A stretch of DNA of 37,160 bases from Verrucomicrobiaceae bacterium (GCA_027483175.1 JAIXVE010000172.1:1-37160); one strand, 5' to 3'. Positions 8,527-17,288 are shown, counted from the first letter of the stretch. Numbers and translations are program-made. Notes: generated by a model not told the origin, from the letters alone.

Positions 8527-8915
8527 CTCCAGACGCCCAACTCTCCATCTCCACGCTCCCCGTCTCCCTCCCCGACGGCTGGAACGACGGCACCACCGGC
8601 GCTGAACTCATCTTCCTCGGCCGGGTCCGCCACTCCGAAAACAACCAGCCCATCTCCGGCATCTCCTACTCCTGCTACGACGCCATGGCCCTCCCGGAAC
8701 TCCATCGCATCCACCTCGCCGTCACTTCCTCCCTCGGCCCACACCACGTCGTCATCCACCACCGCACCGGCTTCGTCCCTAACGGCGAACCTTCCCTCCT
8801 CATCGCCTGCGCCTCCCGCCACAGCCCAGGCGCATTCTCCCTCGTCTCCGAATACCTCCGCCTCATCAAATCCTCCCTCCCCATCTGGAAATCCCCGGTC
8901 TTCACTAACGCCTGA
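8523..8915 (+). CDS. moaE: Molybdopterin synthase catalytic subunit MoaE
   Basis: Large subunit of molybdopterin synthase, which inserts sulfur from MoaD thiocarboxylate into precursor Z (cPMP) during molybdenum cofactor synthesis. The ATG at 8523 overlaps the previous stop. The product has 130 residues, slightly shorter than E. coli MoaE (150). Characteristic parts are GAELIFLGRVR (27-36), the YxxYDAMA segment (49-56), IHHRTGFVPNGE (78-89), ASRHSPGAF (97-105), and the catalytic-lysine region IKSSLPIWK with Lys116 and Lys123. No moaD, moaA or moaC is present in the window, so the partner genes must be elsewhere. Confidence 0.9.
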   Translation: MTPDAQLSISTLPVSLPDGWNDGTTGAELIFLGRVRHSENNQPISGISYSCYDAMALPELHRIHLAVTSSLGPHHVVIHHRTGFVPNGEPSLLIACASRHSPGAFSLVSEYLRLIKSSLPIWKSPVFTNA

Positions 8916-8931
8916 CACCCACGCCCCAACC

Positions 8932-9339
8932 ATGCATCCTTCCGCCCTCGACACGCTCCAGCGCTACTACGCCGCCTTCAACGCCGGCGATCGCGAATCC
9001 ATGCTCGCCCTCCTCACCGATGACGTCATCCACGACATCAATCAGGGCCACTCCGAATCCGGCCGCGACGCCTTCCGCACGTTCATGACGCGCATGGACC
9101 AATGCTACTCAGAACAACTCCACGACCTCGTTCTCATGACCGACACTTCCGGCACCCGCGCCGCCGCCGAATTCACCGTCCACGGCACCTACCTCGCCGC
9201 CGACACCGGTCTCCCCCCGGCCCGCGGCCAATCCTATCAACTCCCCGCCGGCGCGTTCTTCCAGCTCCGCAACGGGCTCATCTCCCGCGTCACCATGTAC
9301 TACAATCTCAACGACTGGCTCGCTCAGGTCGCCCCCTGA
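8932..9339 (+). CDS. SnoaL-like / ketosteroid-isomerase-related protein
   Basis: A 135-residue single-domain protein of the NTF2-like cone fold. It begins with the typical helix LDTLQRYYAAFNAGDRESM and continues with the LLTDDVIHDIN strand, a GRDAFRTFM helix and the final strand GLISRVTMYYNLNDWL. That ending is typical of the 'ketosteroid isomerase-related' branch. The real substrate is unknown; the fold is used by hydrolases, isomerases and non-enzymes alike. It sits 16 bases after moaE and 17 bases before the mutarotase gene, so it probably belongs to the same transcript as the sialic acid genes, though no known sialic acid route requires it. Confidence 0.75.
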   Translation: MHPSALDTLQRYYAAFNAGDRESMLALLTDDVIHDINQGHSESGRDAFRTFMTRMDQCYSEQLHDLVLMTDTSGTRAAAEFTVHGTYLAADTGLPPARGQSYQLPAGAFFQLRNGLISRVTMYYNLNDWLAQVAP

Positions 9340-9356
9340 TCACCCTGTCTCCTCCT

Positions 9357-10436
9357 GTGCCCATCCTCCCCTCCCCCCCAACTCTCGCCGCTCTCGCCGC
9401 TCTCGCAGCCTCTCTCCTCTCCACCACCACCACTCACGCCGCCGACTCCCCGGCATGGCAATCCCTCCCGCCCATCCCTAACCCTCTCGGCGTCGCCGCC
9501 CCCTTCGCCGGCGTCTCCAACGGCACGCTCATCGTCGCCGGCGGCGCTAACTTCCCAGACGCCCCGCCATGGCTAGGCGGTCAGAAGGTCTGGCACTCCA
9601 CCATCTGGTCCCTCGCCTCCCTCACCGCCACATGGCAACCCGCAGGCAACCTCCCCGCCCCGCTCGCCTACGGCGTTAGTCTCTCCATCAACGGCATCTT
9701 CCTGGCCATCGGCGGCAGCGATTCCTCACGCCACCACGCCTCCGTCCTCGCCTTCTCATGGCGCGACGGAAAACTCGTCCGCTCCGACGTCAACCCTGGC
9801 CCGCTCCCCATCCCGCTCGCCCTCGCCGCAGGTGCCGTCGACCCCGACCAGAATGCCTTCGTCGCCTGCGGCTCGGAATCCCCAGGCGAACAATCCGCCT
9901 CCAACCGCGTCTTCTCCGCTCGCTTCCACGGCGAATCCCCCCACTGGCGCGAACTCCCCCCGCTCCCCGCCGCCCCGCGCATCCTCCCCATCGCCGCCGC
10001 CGATCAAGACGCCTTCTACCTCTTCGGCGGTGCCGCCCTCGAAACAAAAAACGGCAAAATTTCCCGACGCTACCTCCGCGACGCATGGCGCTACTCGCCT
10101 TCCTCCGGCTGGCAGCAACTCGCCGACCTCCCTTTCCCCTCGGCCGCCGCTCCCTCACCCGCCCCGCTCCAGCACGGCATCATCCACATCCTCGGCGGCG
10201 ACGACGGCACCCTCGCAGGCTTCTCCCCTCCTGACAAACACCCGGGCTTCCCCGGCCGTCTCCTCCAGTACCACATCGCCACCAACACATGGTCCGTCTC
10301 CGGCACCATGCCCTCCCCGCGCGTCACCGCCCCCTGCACCCCATTCGCCTCCGGCTTCGCCATCCCCAGCGGCGAATCCCGCCCCGGCGTCCGCTCCCCC
10401 AGGGTCGATCTCTTCTCCCCAGCCCCCCCACCATGA
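9357..10436 (+). CDS. nanM: Periplasmic N-acetylneuraminate epimerase (cyclically permuted mutarotase, Kelch propeller)
   Basis: Converts alpha-Neu5Ac, as released by sialidase, to the beta anomer. The start is the GTG at 9357: it follows the previous stop closely and gives a proper signal peptide (MPILPSPPTLAALAALAASL, cleavage near THA-ADS at residue 28). The mature part is a six-bladed Kelch-type propeller with repeated GG turns: LIVAGGANFPD, FLAIGGSDSS, YLFGGAAL, IHILGGDDG. The family signature GVAAPFAGVSNG..IVAGGANFP opens the first blade. The 359 residues compare with about 368 for E. coli NanM (YjhT). The stop overlaps the transporter start by ATGA. Confidence in the family is high; the Neu5Ac specificity rests mainly on the neighbours. 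Confidence 0.88.
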   Translation: MPILPSPPTLAALAALAASLLSTTTTHAADSPAWQSLPPIPNPLGVAAPFAGVSNGTLIVAGGANFPDAPPWLGGQKVWHSTIWSLASLTATWQPAGNLPAPLAYGVSLSINGIFLAIGGSDSSRHHASVLAFSWRDGKLVRSDVNPGPLPIPLALAAGAVDPDQNAFVACGSESPGEQSASNRVFSARFHGESPHWRELPPLPAAPRILPIAAADQDAFYLFGGAALETKNGKISRRYLRDAWRYSPSSGWQQLADLPFPSAAAPSPAPLQHGIIHILGGDDGTLAGFSPPDKHPGFPGRLLQYHIATNTWSVSGTMPSPRVTAPCTPFASGFAIPSGESRPGVRSPRVDLFSPAPPP

Positions 10437-11671
10437 CCACGCCACGCCCGCAGGCGCTCCCAGCCCTCGCATGGCTCACCGTCATGCTCCTCGCCCCCGT
10501 CGCCCTCCTCAATTACCTCGACCGCCAGATGCTCGCCGCCATGAAGTCGTCCGTCATGAACGACCTCCCAGACATCGGCTCCGACGCCAACTGGGGCCGC
10601 ATGCTCGGCCAGTTCAAATGGGTCTACGCCTTCCTCAGCCCAGTCGGCGGCTGGATCGCCGACCGCTTCGGCCGCCGCTTCACCATCTGCGCCAGTCTCT
10701 TCTCATGGTCCGCCGTCACATGGTGGACCGGCCACGTCCAGTCCTATCAGGAACTCCTCGCCGCCCGCTCCCTCATGGGCATCAGCGAAGCCTTCTACAT
10801 CCCCGCTGCCCTCGCCCTCATCGCCGACTACCACTCCGGCCCCACCCGCTCCCGCGCCATCAGTCTCCACCAACTCGGCATCTACTCCGGCGTCATCATC
10901 GGCGGCTTCGCCGGCTACGCCGCCGACCACCCAGCCATCGGCTGGCGCTCCACCTTCACATGGTGCGGCATCACCGGGATGTCCCTCGCCCTCCCGCTCG
11001 TCCTCCTCCTCCGCGATGTCCCCCGCGCCGCCCCTGACTCCTCAAAACCTCGCTCCAGCGCCCTCCCCGCCCTCCTCTCCAACCCCTCATTCATCCTCCT
11101 CGTCTTCTACTTCACCCTCCCAGCCCTCGCCGGATGGGTCGTCCGCGACTGGATGCCCGCCATCCTCAAAACCGAATTCGGCATCGGTCAGGGCAAAGCC
11201 GGGGTCTCCGCCACGCTCTACTGGCAACTCGCCGCCATCGTCGGTGCCCTCACCGGCGGCTGGCTCGCCGACCGCCGCATGCGCCAATCCCCGCGCGGCC
11301 GCATCCACGTCAGCGCCCTCGGCATGATCCTCATCATCCCAGCCCTCTTCGGCGTCGGCTTCTCCCCGCAATCCGGCCACCTCTGGGTCGCCATCGCCTT
11401 CCTCATCCTCTTCGGCCTCGGCTGGGGCTTCTTCGACGCCAATAACATGCCCATCCTCTGCCAGATCGCCCTCCCGGAACACCGCGCCACCGGCTACGGC
11501 ATCATGAACCTCGTCAGCATCAGCGCCGGCGGTCTCGCCGACTGGGGCTTCGGCAGAATGCGCGACCTCCACCTCTCGCTCTCCGCCATCTTCTCGGTCT
11601 TCGCCGCCGCCGCTCTCCTCTCCGTCTTCCTCGTCCTCCTCATCAAACCCTCCCAGCCCGACCACGACTGA
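10433..11671 (+). CDS. nanT: MFS transporter, probable sialic acid importer (NanT-type)
   Basis: A 412-residue inner-membrane protein with about 12 hydrophobic segments. The ATG at 10433 overlaps the nanM stop. The first helix contains LLNYLDRQML, and the MFS loop 2-3 motif is GGWIADRFGRRFT (near residues 74-86). A second such loop, GGWLADRRMR, occurs in the C-terminal half. A short charged central loop (near residue 200) joins the two halves. The family exchanges or symports small organic solutes with protons. Its position between a Neu5Ac mutarotase and a Neu5Ac lyase points to sialic acid import, as in the Bacteroides nanLET cluster; sequence alone would not fix the substrate. Confidence 0.8.
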   Translation: MTTPRPQALPALAWLTVMLLAPVALLNYLDRQMLAAMKSSVMNDLPDIGSDANWGRMLGQFKWVYAFLSPVGGWIADRFGRRFTICASLFSWSAVTWWTGHVQSYQELLAARSLMGISEAFYIPAALALIADYHSGPTRSRAISLHQLGIYSGVIIGGFAGYAADHPAIGWRSTFTWCGITGMSLALPLVLLLRDVPRAAPDSSKPRSSALPALLSNPSFILLVFYFTLPALAGWVVRDWMPAILKTEFGIGQGKAGVSATLYWQLAAIVGALTGGWLADRRMRQSPRGRIHVSALGMILIIPALFGVGFSPQSGHLWVAIAFLILFGLGWGFFDANNMPILCQIALPEHRATGYGIMNLVSISAGGLADWGFGRMRDLHLSLSAIFSVFAAAALLSVFLVLLIKPSQPDHD

Positions 11672-11705
11672 TCTCCCCCCCAACTATCATCTCCCCCCAA
11701 CCCCC

Positions 11706-12614
11706 ATGTCCCCCCACGCCCCCCTCCACGGTCTCGTCTGCGCCACCCACACGCCCTTCCACGACGACGGCTCGCTCAACCTCGACCCCGTCGAATCCCA
11801 GGCCGCCCACCTCCTCAAAAACGGGGTCACCACCGCCTTCATCGGCGGCAGTACCGGCGAAAGCGCCTCGCTCGCCCTAACCGAACGTCTCGCCCTCGCC
11901 GATCGCTGGTTCGCCGTCACCAGAGGCACCCCGCTCCGCATCGTCGTCCACGTCGGCGCCAATTGTCTCCAGGACGCCCGCGCCCTCGCCGCCCAGGCCG
12001 AAAAACTCGGTGCCTCCGCCATCTCCGCTCTCGCCCCTTCCTACTTCAAACCCCGCTCCACCGCCGTCCTCATCGACACCTGCGCCACCATCGCCTCCGC
12101 CGCACCCAATACCCCGTTCTACTACTACGACATCCCCGCCCTCACCGGCATCAATCTCTCCCCGGAAGAATTCCTAGCCGAAGCCCCCGCCCGCATACCC
12201 AACCTCGCCGGCATCAAATACACCAATGCCGACCTCATGACCTATCAATACTGTCTCCGGTCGGGGTTCGACGTCCCCTACGGTGTCGACGAACACTTCC
12301 TCGGTGCCCTCGCCATGGGCGCAAAAGGAGCCGTCGGCAGCGGCTTCAACTTCGCCGCTCCCATCTACCTCCGTCTCATCGACGCCTTCGCCCGCGGCGA
12401 CCTAGACGCCGCTCGCACCGAACAATTCCGCGGGGTCCAGATCATCCGTCTCCTCGCCTCCCACGGCTACATGGCCGCCGCCAAAGCCACCATGTCCTTC
12501 CTCGGCGTCCCCGTCGGCCCCCCGCGGCTCCCCAATCCCTCACTCTCCCCGGAAGCCTCCGCCTCCCTCCGCACCAGTCTCGATTCCCTCGGCTTCTTCG
12601 ACTGGATCCGCTGA
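11706..12614 (+). CDS. nanA: N-acetylneuraminate lyase
   Basis: Class I aldolase of the DapA/NanA family that splits Neu5Ac into pyruvate and ManNAc in the cytoplasm. The protein has 302 residues (E. coli NanA 297). Carboxylate-binding GGSTGES has Ser49 and Thr50. The catalytic tyrosine is Tyr141 in FYYYDIP. The Schiff-base lysine is Lys171 in GIKYTN. The YYDIPALTG and GVDE stretches favour lyase over dihydrodipicolinate synthase: NAL enzymes carry the GIKxT pattern, and DapA has a different sequence after the lysine. The start is ATG 11706, 34 bases after the transporter stop; 105 bases separate it from the sialidase. Confidence 0.9.
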   Translation: MSPHAPLHGLVCATHTPFHDDGSLNLDPVESQAAHLLKNGVTTAFIGGSTGESASLALTERLALADRWFAVTRGTPLRIVVHVGANCLQDARALAAQAEKLGASAISALAPSYFKPRSTAVLIDTCATIASAAPNTPFYYYDIPALTGINLSPEEFLAEAPARIPNLAGIKYTNADLMTYQYCLRSGFDVPYGVDEHFLGALAMGAKGAVGSGFNFAAPIYLRLIDAFARGDLDAARTEQFRGVQIIRLLASHGYMAAAKATMSFLGVPVGPPRLPNPSLSPEASASLRTSLDSLGFFDWIR

Positions 12615-12719
12615 CCCCGCACCCCCTCCTCGGATGCGGTGAACATTCCCACGCATCCTCCCGTTACCTCTCCCCCGGGATCAGCCGCACCCACCGGCCC
12701 CGGTCCATCGTCCCATGCC

Positions 12720-13850
12720 ATGAATCCCGCTCCCATCCTCCTCCTCCTCGCCGCCTCCACCGCCCTCGCCGCCGACCCCCAGTTCTCCGAGGTCTTCACC
12801 TCCGGCACCGAAGGCTTCGCCTCCATCCGCATCCCCTCCGTCCTCACCACCCGCTCCGGCACCATCCTCGCCGTCGCCGAAGGCCGCCGCCGCCCGAACG
12901 ACCAGGCCGAAAACGACATCGTCGCCAAACGCAGCACCGACGGCGGCCTCACATGGTCCCCGCTCCGCATCCTCCACGACGACGGCCCCCATTCCCTCAA
13001 TAACCCAACCCTCGTCCAGGAATCCCAATCCGGCCGCATCTTCCTCTGGTACCAGCGCATCCCCTCACATCTCCGCGAGCACGATAACCGCATCGCCCAG
13101 GGCCTCGAAGGCCCGGACGTCTACCGCAACTTCCTCCTCACCTCCGACGACGACGGCACCACATGGTCCCAACCCTCCGACGTCACCGCCACCACCAAAC
13201 GCCCCACCCGCGCCACCACCATCGCCAGCGGCCCAGGCATCGGCATCCAGCTCTCCCGCGGCCCCCACAAGGGTCGTCTCCTCATCCCCTTCAACGAGGG
13301 CCCCTTCGGCATCTGGCAGAACTACGCCGTCTTCAGCGACGACGCCGGAAAATCATGGTCCTTCGGCGCCGACGTCCCCAACGCCCTCCTCCCTAACGGC
13401 AAAAGCTGGATCAATGAGGTCCAGTTCGCCGAACTCTCCGACGGCTCGGTCTTCCTCGACTCCCGCCAGTTCGGCGGTGCCAGACTCCGCAAATCCTCCA
13501 TCAGCCGCGACGGCGGCGCCACATGGTCCCCCGTCTCCGAAATCCCCGGCCTCACCGACCCTAGCTGCATGGCCGGCATCCTCCGCTTCTCCTTCGACGA
13601 CGCCGCAGGCAAAGGCCGTCTCCTCCACACCGGCCCAGACAGCACCAAACGCGATCACGGCACGGTCTGGATGAGCACCGACGACGGCGTCTCATGGCCC
13701 GTGAAACGCGAACTCTGGCCCGGCCCCTTCGCCTACAGTGTCCCCACCAAGCTCCCGGACGGCAACGTCGGCGTCCTCTTCGAAGCCGATAGCTACCGCT
13801 CCATCAAATTCGCCCGCTTCCCCATCTCATGGCTCACGGACAAACCATGA
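12720..13850 (+). CDS. nanH: Secreted exo-alpha-sialidase (GH33, BNR/Asp-box repeats)
   Basis: Hydrolyses terminal sialic acids from glycoconjugates outside the cytoplasm. The start is the ATG at 12720 because it gives a clean signal peptide (MNPAPILLLLAASTALA, cleavage before ADP); the frame is open 27 codons upstream. The protein has 376 residues, a single-domain enzyme. The Arg of the RIP motif is Arg37 (SIRIPS). Five Asp-box repeats of the SxDxGxTW type are visible: STDGGLTW, SDDDGTTW, SDDAGKSW, SRDGGATW and STDDGVSW. The AEGRRR..D...DIV segment resembles the catalytic Asp region. No carbohydrate-binding domain, sorting signal or lipobox is seen. The stop overlaps the epimerase start by ATGA. 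Confidence 0.92.
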   Translation: MNPAPILLLLAASTALAADPQFSEVFTSGTEGFASIRIPSVLTTRSGTILAVAEGRRRPNDQAENDIVAKRSTDGGLTWSPLRILHDDGPHSLNNPTLVQESQSGRIFLWYQRIPSHLREHDNRIAQGLEGPDVYRNFLLTSDDDGTTWSQPSDVTATTKRPTRATTIASGPGIGIQLSRGPHKGRLLIPFNEGPFGIWQNYAVFSDDAGKSWSFGADVPNALLPNGKSWINEVQFAELSDGSVFLDSRQFGGARLRKSSISRDGGATWSPVSEIPGLTDPSCMAGILRFSFDDAAGKGRLLHTGPDSTKRDHGTVWMSTDDGVSWPVKRELWPGPFAYSVPTKLPDGNVGVLFEADSYRSIKFARFPISWLTDKP

Positions 13851-15022
13851 AGGCCCTCGGCGCCTTCTACCGCCGCACTCTCCTCGACGACGTCGTCCCA
13901 TTCTGGCTCCAGCATGGTCTCGACAGGCAGCACGGGGGCTTCCTAACGTGTCTCGACCGCGACGGTTCGCTCCTCGACTCCGACAAAAGTGTCTGGTTCC
14001 AGGGCCGCGCCGGATGGCTCTTCTCCTCCCTCTTCAACTCTTTCGCCAGACGCCCGGAATTCCTCGAAGCCGCCCGCTCCTGCACTAGCTTCTCCCGCGC
14101 CCACTGCCACAGCCCCTCAGGCAAAATGTGGTTCACCGTCACCCGCGAAGGCGCTCCCCTCCGCATGCGCCGCTACGTCTTCAGCGAAGCCTTCGGCGCC
14201 ATCAGCTACGCCGCCTTCAGCAAGGCCTCCGGCGACCCCTCCTTCGGCAACGCCGCCCTAGCCGCATGGGACACCTACCTCCGCTTCTCCTTCGAACCCG
14301 GCGTCATGCCGCCCAAATCAGAACCCACCCGTCCCTCCGTCTCCCTCGCCCCCCTCATGATCGGCATCGCCACCGCTCACGAACTCCGCGATTCCCTCGG
14401 CGACCCCCTCTCCCGCGGCGCTTCCTGCACCGATTGGATCTCCCGCTTCATCGCCGACATCGAACGGCTCTTCGTCAAACCCGACCACGAGGCCCTCATG
14501 GAATCCGTCGCCCCCGACGGCTCCATCCTCGACCACCTCGACGGCCGCACGCTCAACCCAGGCCACGCCATCGAATGCGCATGGTTCATCATGCGCGAAG
14601 GCCAGCACCGCCACGACCCAGCCCTCATCTCCCTCGGCGCAAAAATCCTCGACTGGATGTGGACCCGCGGCTGGGATCGCGAACACGGCGGTCTCCTCTA
14701 CTTCACAGACCTCCATAACAAACCAGTCCAGGAATACTGGCACGACATGAAATTCTGGTGGCCCCACTGCGAAGCCATCATCGCCACGCTCCTCGCATGG
14801 AAACTCACCGGCGAACCCAAATACGCAGAATGGCACCGCATGGTCCACGACTGGAGCTTCGCACACTTCCCTGACAAATCCCACGGCGAATGGTTCGGCT
14901 ACCTCCACCGCGACGGCTCAGTCTCCCAGCACGCCAAAGGCAATCTCTTCAAAGGCCCCTTCCATCTCCCCCGCATGCTCGCCATCTGCGCCTCCCTCCT
15001 CGACGAACCAGACCTCCCCTGA
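13847..15022 (+). CDS. N-acylglucosamine 2-epimerase (AGE, renin-binding-protein family)
   Basis: Interconverts ManNAc and GlcNAc without phosphorylation. The ATG at 13847 overlaps the sialidase stop; an in-frame ATG 18 bases upstream is less likely. The 391 residues match AGE (about 400) and the (alpha/alpha)6 barrel fold: repeated W/G/H-rich loops such as DRQHGGFL, DREHGGLLY, and FGYLHRDG. Candidate catalytic histidines are His240 in NPGHAIE, His307 in WWPHCE and His373 in GPFHLPR. This is the step that marks the Bacteroides-type route: E. coli uses the ManNAc kinase NanK and a different, unrelated epimerase also called NanE. Convergent with the GtrA-like gene, with 11 bases between stops. 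Confidence 0.92.
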   Translation: MKALGAFYRRTLLDDVVPFWLQHGLDRQHGGFLTCLDRDGSLLDSDKSVWFQGRAGWLFSSLFNSFARRPEFLEAARSCTSFSRAHCHSPSGKMWFTVTREGAPLRMRRYVFSEAFGAISYAAFSKASGDPSFGNAALAAWDTYLRFSFEPGVMPPKSEPTRPSVSLAPLMIGIATAHELRDSLGDPLSRGASCTDWISRFIADIERLFVKPDHEALMESVAPDGSILDHLDGRTLNPGHAIECAWFIMREGQHRHDPALISLGAKILDWMWTRGWDREHGGLLYFTDLHNKPVQEYWHDMKFWWPHCEAIIATLLAWKLTGEPKYAEWHRMVHDWSFAHFPDKSHGEWFGYLHRDGSVSQHAKGNLFKGPFHLPRMLAICASLLDEPDLP

Positions 15023-15033
15023 CCCGCCCCCTC

Positions 15034-15528
15034 TCACTTCGAAAAGATAAAGAACTTCCGGCACGCAAAGTTGATCAGCACGTTCGGCACCAGAAACCCC
15101 GCAAACGCCGCCCACGTCGGCCACCCCAATCCCCGGATCATCCAGTCCTGCACCAGGCTCCCGCCGATCACCCCGGGCGCATTCACCAGCGTGAAGAGCA
15201 GAAACTCCTTCACCCGGTCATGCCGCCCCGCCGTGAACACCCACTTCGTGTTCAGCCAGTACACCAGCGCATTCGAAAACAGAAACGCCACCGCATTGTT
15301 CCCCAGCGCGTGATTCGCCCGCACCGCATCATCCGCCACGTTCGTCTTCAAGGCCGGATTCACCGTCGCCGACAGCACGAAAAACACCGTCATGTGCAGC
15401 GACAGCGAAATCACCCCGCACAATCCATACTTCAGAAACTGAATCGCAGGATGCACCTCCCGGCTGCTGAACGCCGCCACAATGGTCCTCAGATCGTTCT
15501 CGCGCAGAAATCGGATCAGTTCTTTCAT
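15034..15528 (-). CDS. GtrA-like four-helix membrane protein
   Basis: A 164-residue inner-membrane protein with four predicted transmembrane segments, about residues 30-53, 78-96, 108-128 and 134-155. The family signature is the last helix with FLVPNVLINFACRKFFIF, and the VYWLNTKWVF segment follows helix 2. GtrA-like proteins are thought to help move polyprenyl-linked sugars across the inner membrane during surface polysaccharide modification. No glycosyltransferase partner is adjacent. It is the last gene of the fabG-pdxJ-TIM operon, 30 bases after the preceding stop. Confidence 0.85.
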   Translation of the reverse strand: MKELIRFLRENDLRTIVAAFSSREVHPAIQFLKYGLCGVISLSLHMTVFFVLSATVNPALKTNVADDAVRANHALGNNAVAFLFSNALVYWLNTKWVFTAGRHDRVKEFLLFTLVNAPGVIGGSLVQDWMIRGLGWPTWAAFAGFLVPNVLINFACRKFFIFSK

Positions 15529-15558
15529 ATCGTTCCTTCAACCTTCTGCTAGCAAACC

Positions 15559-16476
15559 TCACGCCCACGCCCCGTACTTCTCCAGCCACACCTGCCGCGC
15601 CATCACAATATCCTCCTTCTTCCGCCGCGGCCCCAGCTCCCACACAATCGGCAGGTCCTTCCTCACCAGCGGCAGCAAACGGTCATACTCCACCGTCCCC
15701 TGAAACGGCACCCGGTGATCCTGGTCCGGCCAGATCACGTCGTGAAAATGACACCCCAGCAGCCGCGGCGCTACCTGCTGCAGCCACTCCTCATGGTCCA
15801 GCAACCCCAGATTCGCCTTCAGCTGCACGTGCCCGAAATCATGCCAGTAACCCACCCACGGCGAATCAAACTCCGCCAGCAGTCCCACCATCTCCCGCTC
15901 CGTCGGCACCTGCTCGTAATGACTCCGGCTCTCCACCGCCACCGGCACCCCTGCCTTCTCCGCCGCCACCACAATCTCCTTCAGCGCCTCCTTCGCTCGC
16001 TTCAGACAGATGCCTCCTAACGCCTCTCGCTTCTTCACCATCGCCAGCTTCTCCTTCACAAACTCCCGGCTGTTCAGCTTCCCCGCCGCCGCCAGCTCCT
16101 GCAGCTTCTTCATCGGCTTCCCCATCGCCACCGACCCCATGTGCAGCACCACATACTTCGCCTTGAACTCCGCCGCAAACTCCAGCGTCCTCAGCGTCAG
16201 CTTCAACGCCCGCGCCCGCTCCAGCGGCCGGTGACTCGTGAACTCATACGCGTCCGGCGCATCAATCAGCAGTTCCACCGGCGACGGACAGAAATTATGC
16301 AGCCCGCACACTTTCATCCGCCCCTCCTTGAACGCCTTCTGCAACCCAGGCAGCAGCGACACCTTCAGCCCGTGGCTGATCTCGATCGTGTCAAACCCCA
16401 TCCCCGTAATCTCATCCACCATCGCCTCCCCTTCGGAATGTCGATGGCTGTTCCAGCAGGTCGAAAAGGCCAGCAT
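15559..16476 (-). CDS. Sugar phosphate isomerase/epimerase family TIM-barrel protein
   Basis: A 305-residue protein of the AP_endonuc_2 / xylose-isomerase-like TIM-barrel superfamily. Expected metal-binding residues can be seen: Glu in VAVESR, Asp and His in HDFGH, His in GCHFHD, and Glu in IVWELG near the end. An early ..GFDTIEIS strand is also typical. These enzymes isomerise or epimerise sugars or related hydroxy compounds with Mn or Mg, but the substrate is not readable here. The gene ends 30 bases before the GtrA-like gene and starts 3 bases after the pdxJ stop, so it is probably part of one transcript. Confidence 0.82.
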   Translation of the reverse strand: MLAFSTCWNSHRHSEGEAMVDEITGMGFDTIEISHGLKVSLLPGLQKAFKEGRMKVCGLHNFCPSPVELLIDAPDAYEFTSHRPLERARALKLTLRTLEFAAEFKAKYVVLHMGSVAMGKPMKKLQELAAAGKLNSREFVKEKLAMVKKREALGGICLKRAKEALKEIVVAAEKAGVPVAVESRSHYEQVPTEREMVGLLAEFDSPWVGYWHDFGHVQLKANLGLLDHEEWLQQVAPRLLGCHFHDVIWPDQDHRVPFQGTVEYDRLLPLVRKDLPIVWELGPRRKKEDIVMARQVWLEKYGAWA

Positions 16477-16479
16477 CGC

Positions 16480-17232
16480 TCAGTTTCCGTCAGGGTTCCC
16501 GCCAGCCATCGCCGCCAGCATCTCCGCCACCGCCGCACGCAACCCGATGAACACCGCACGGCTCACAATGTGATGCCCGATGTTCAACTCCGCCAGCCCC
16601 GGAATCCTCAGCAGCGGCCCCAGATTCCCAGTCGTGATCCCATGCCCCGCATTGATCTGCAATCCCAACCCCAATCCCTGCGTCCCCGCCGCCAGCAGCC
16701 GCCCTAACTCCTCCTCCCGCGCCTCACCAGCCAGATTCGCATACGCTCCCGTATGCAGCTCGATCATCTCCGCACCCACCGCCGCCGCCGCCGCCACCTG
16801 CTCCCGCTCCGGGTCAATGAACAGGCTCACCTTAATCCCGCACCCCCGCAGCCGCTTCACCGTCGCCCCGATGCTCTCAAACATCCCCGCCACATCCAAC
16901 CCACCCTCGGTCGTCACTTCCTCCCGCTTCTCAGGCACCAGACACACATAGTCAGGCAGGGTCCGACACGCAATCTCCACAATCTCCGGCGCATTCCCCA
17001 TCTCCAGATTCAACGGAATCCGCAACTCCCGCCTCAGCAGCGCCACATCCCGATCCTGTATGTGCCGCCGGTCTTCCCTCAAATGCACCGTGATCGAATG
17101 CGCGCCCGCCATCTCACACTCCCGCGCCGCCGCCAGCACACTCGGTTCCTCCTGCACCACCCCCGGCGTCCGCGCATACCGCGCCTGCCGCAGCGTCACC
17201 ACGTGATCAATATTGACTCCAAGCTTCAGCAT
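16480..17232 (-). CDS. pdxJ: Pyridoxine 5'-phosphate synthase
   Basis: Condenses 1-deoxy-D-xylulose 5-phosphate with 3-amino-2-oxopropyl phosphate to give pyridoxine 5'-phosphate, the last step of the DXP-dependent vitamin B6 route. The start is placed at ATG 17232 ([19 protein letters not shown], the typical PdxJ N-terminus); a GGGGAAG lies a few bases upstream and another ATG is directly before it. The product has 250 residues. Conserved features are [12 protein letters not shown] at the start, [10 protein letters not shown] near 50-60, NLEMG near 75, and ELHTGAYAN near 150. GHGI..GNLGPLL is near 205. A GTG at 17292 overlapping the fabG stop is an alternative but would add a non-homologous leader. 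Confidence 0.93.
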   Translation of the reverse strand: MLKLGVNIDHVVTLRQARYARTPGVVQEEPSVLAAARECEMAGAHSITVHLREDRRHIQDRDVALLRRELRIPLNLEMGNAPEIVEIACRTLPDYVCLVPEKREEVTTEGGLDVAGMFESIGATVKRLRGCGIKVSLFIDPEREQVAAAAAVGAEMIELHTGAYANLAGEAREEELGRLLAAGTQGLGLGLQINAGHGITTGNLGPLLRIPGLAELNIGHHIVSRAVFIGLRAAVAEMLAAMAGGNPDGN

Positions 17233-17288
17233 CATCTTCCCCGAACAAGCCGCAGCACTCCCGGCGCAACAATCGGTTTTTTCCCAGC

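Noticed and set aside
11706..12614. Dihydrodipicolinate synthase (DapA) as the identity of the lyase gene.
   Set aside because: The GIKYTN and YYDIPALTG patterns and the sialic acid neighbours favour N-acetylneuraminate lyase.
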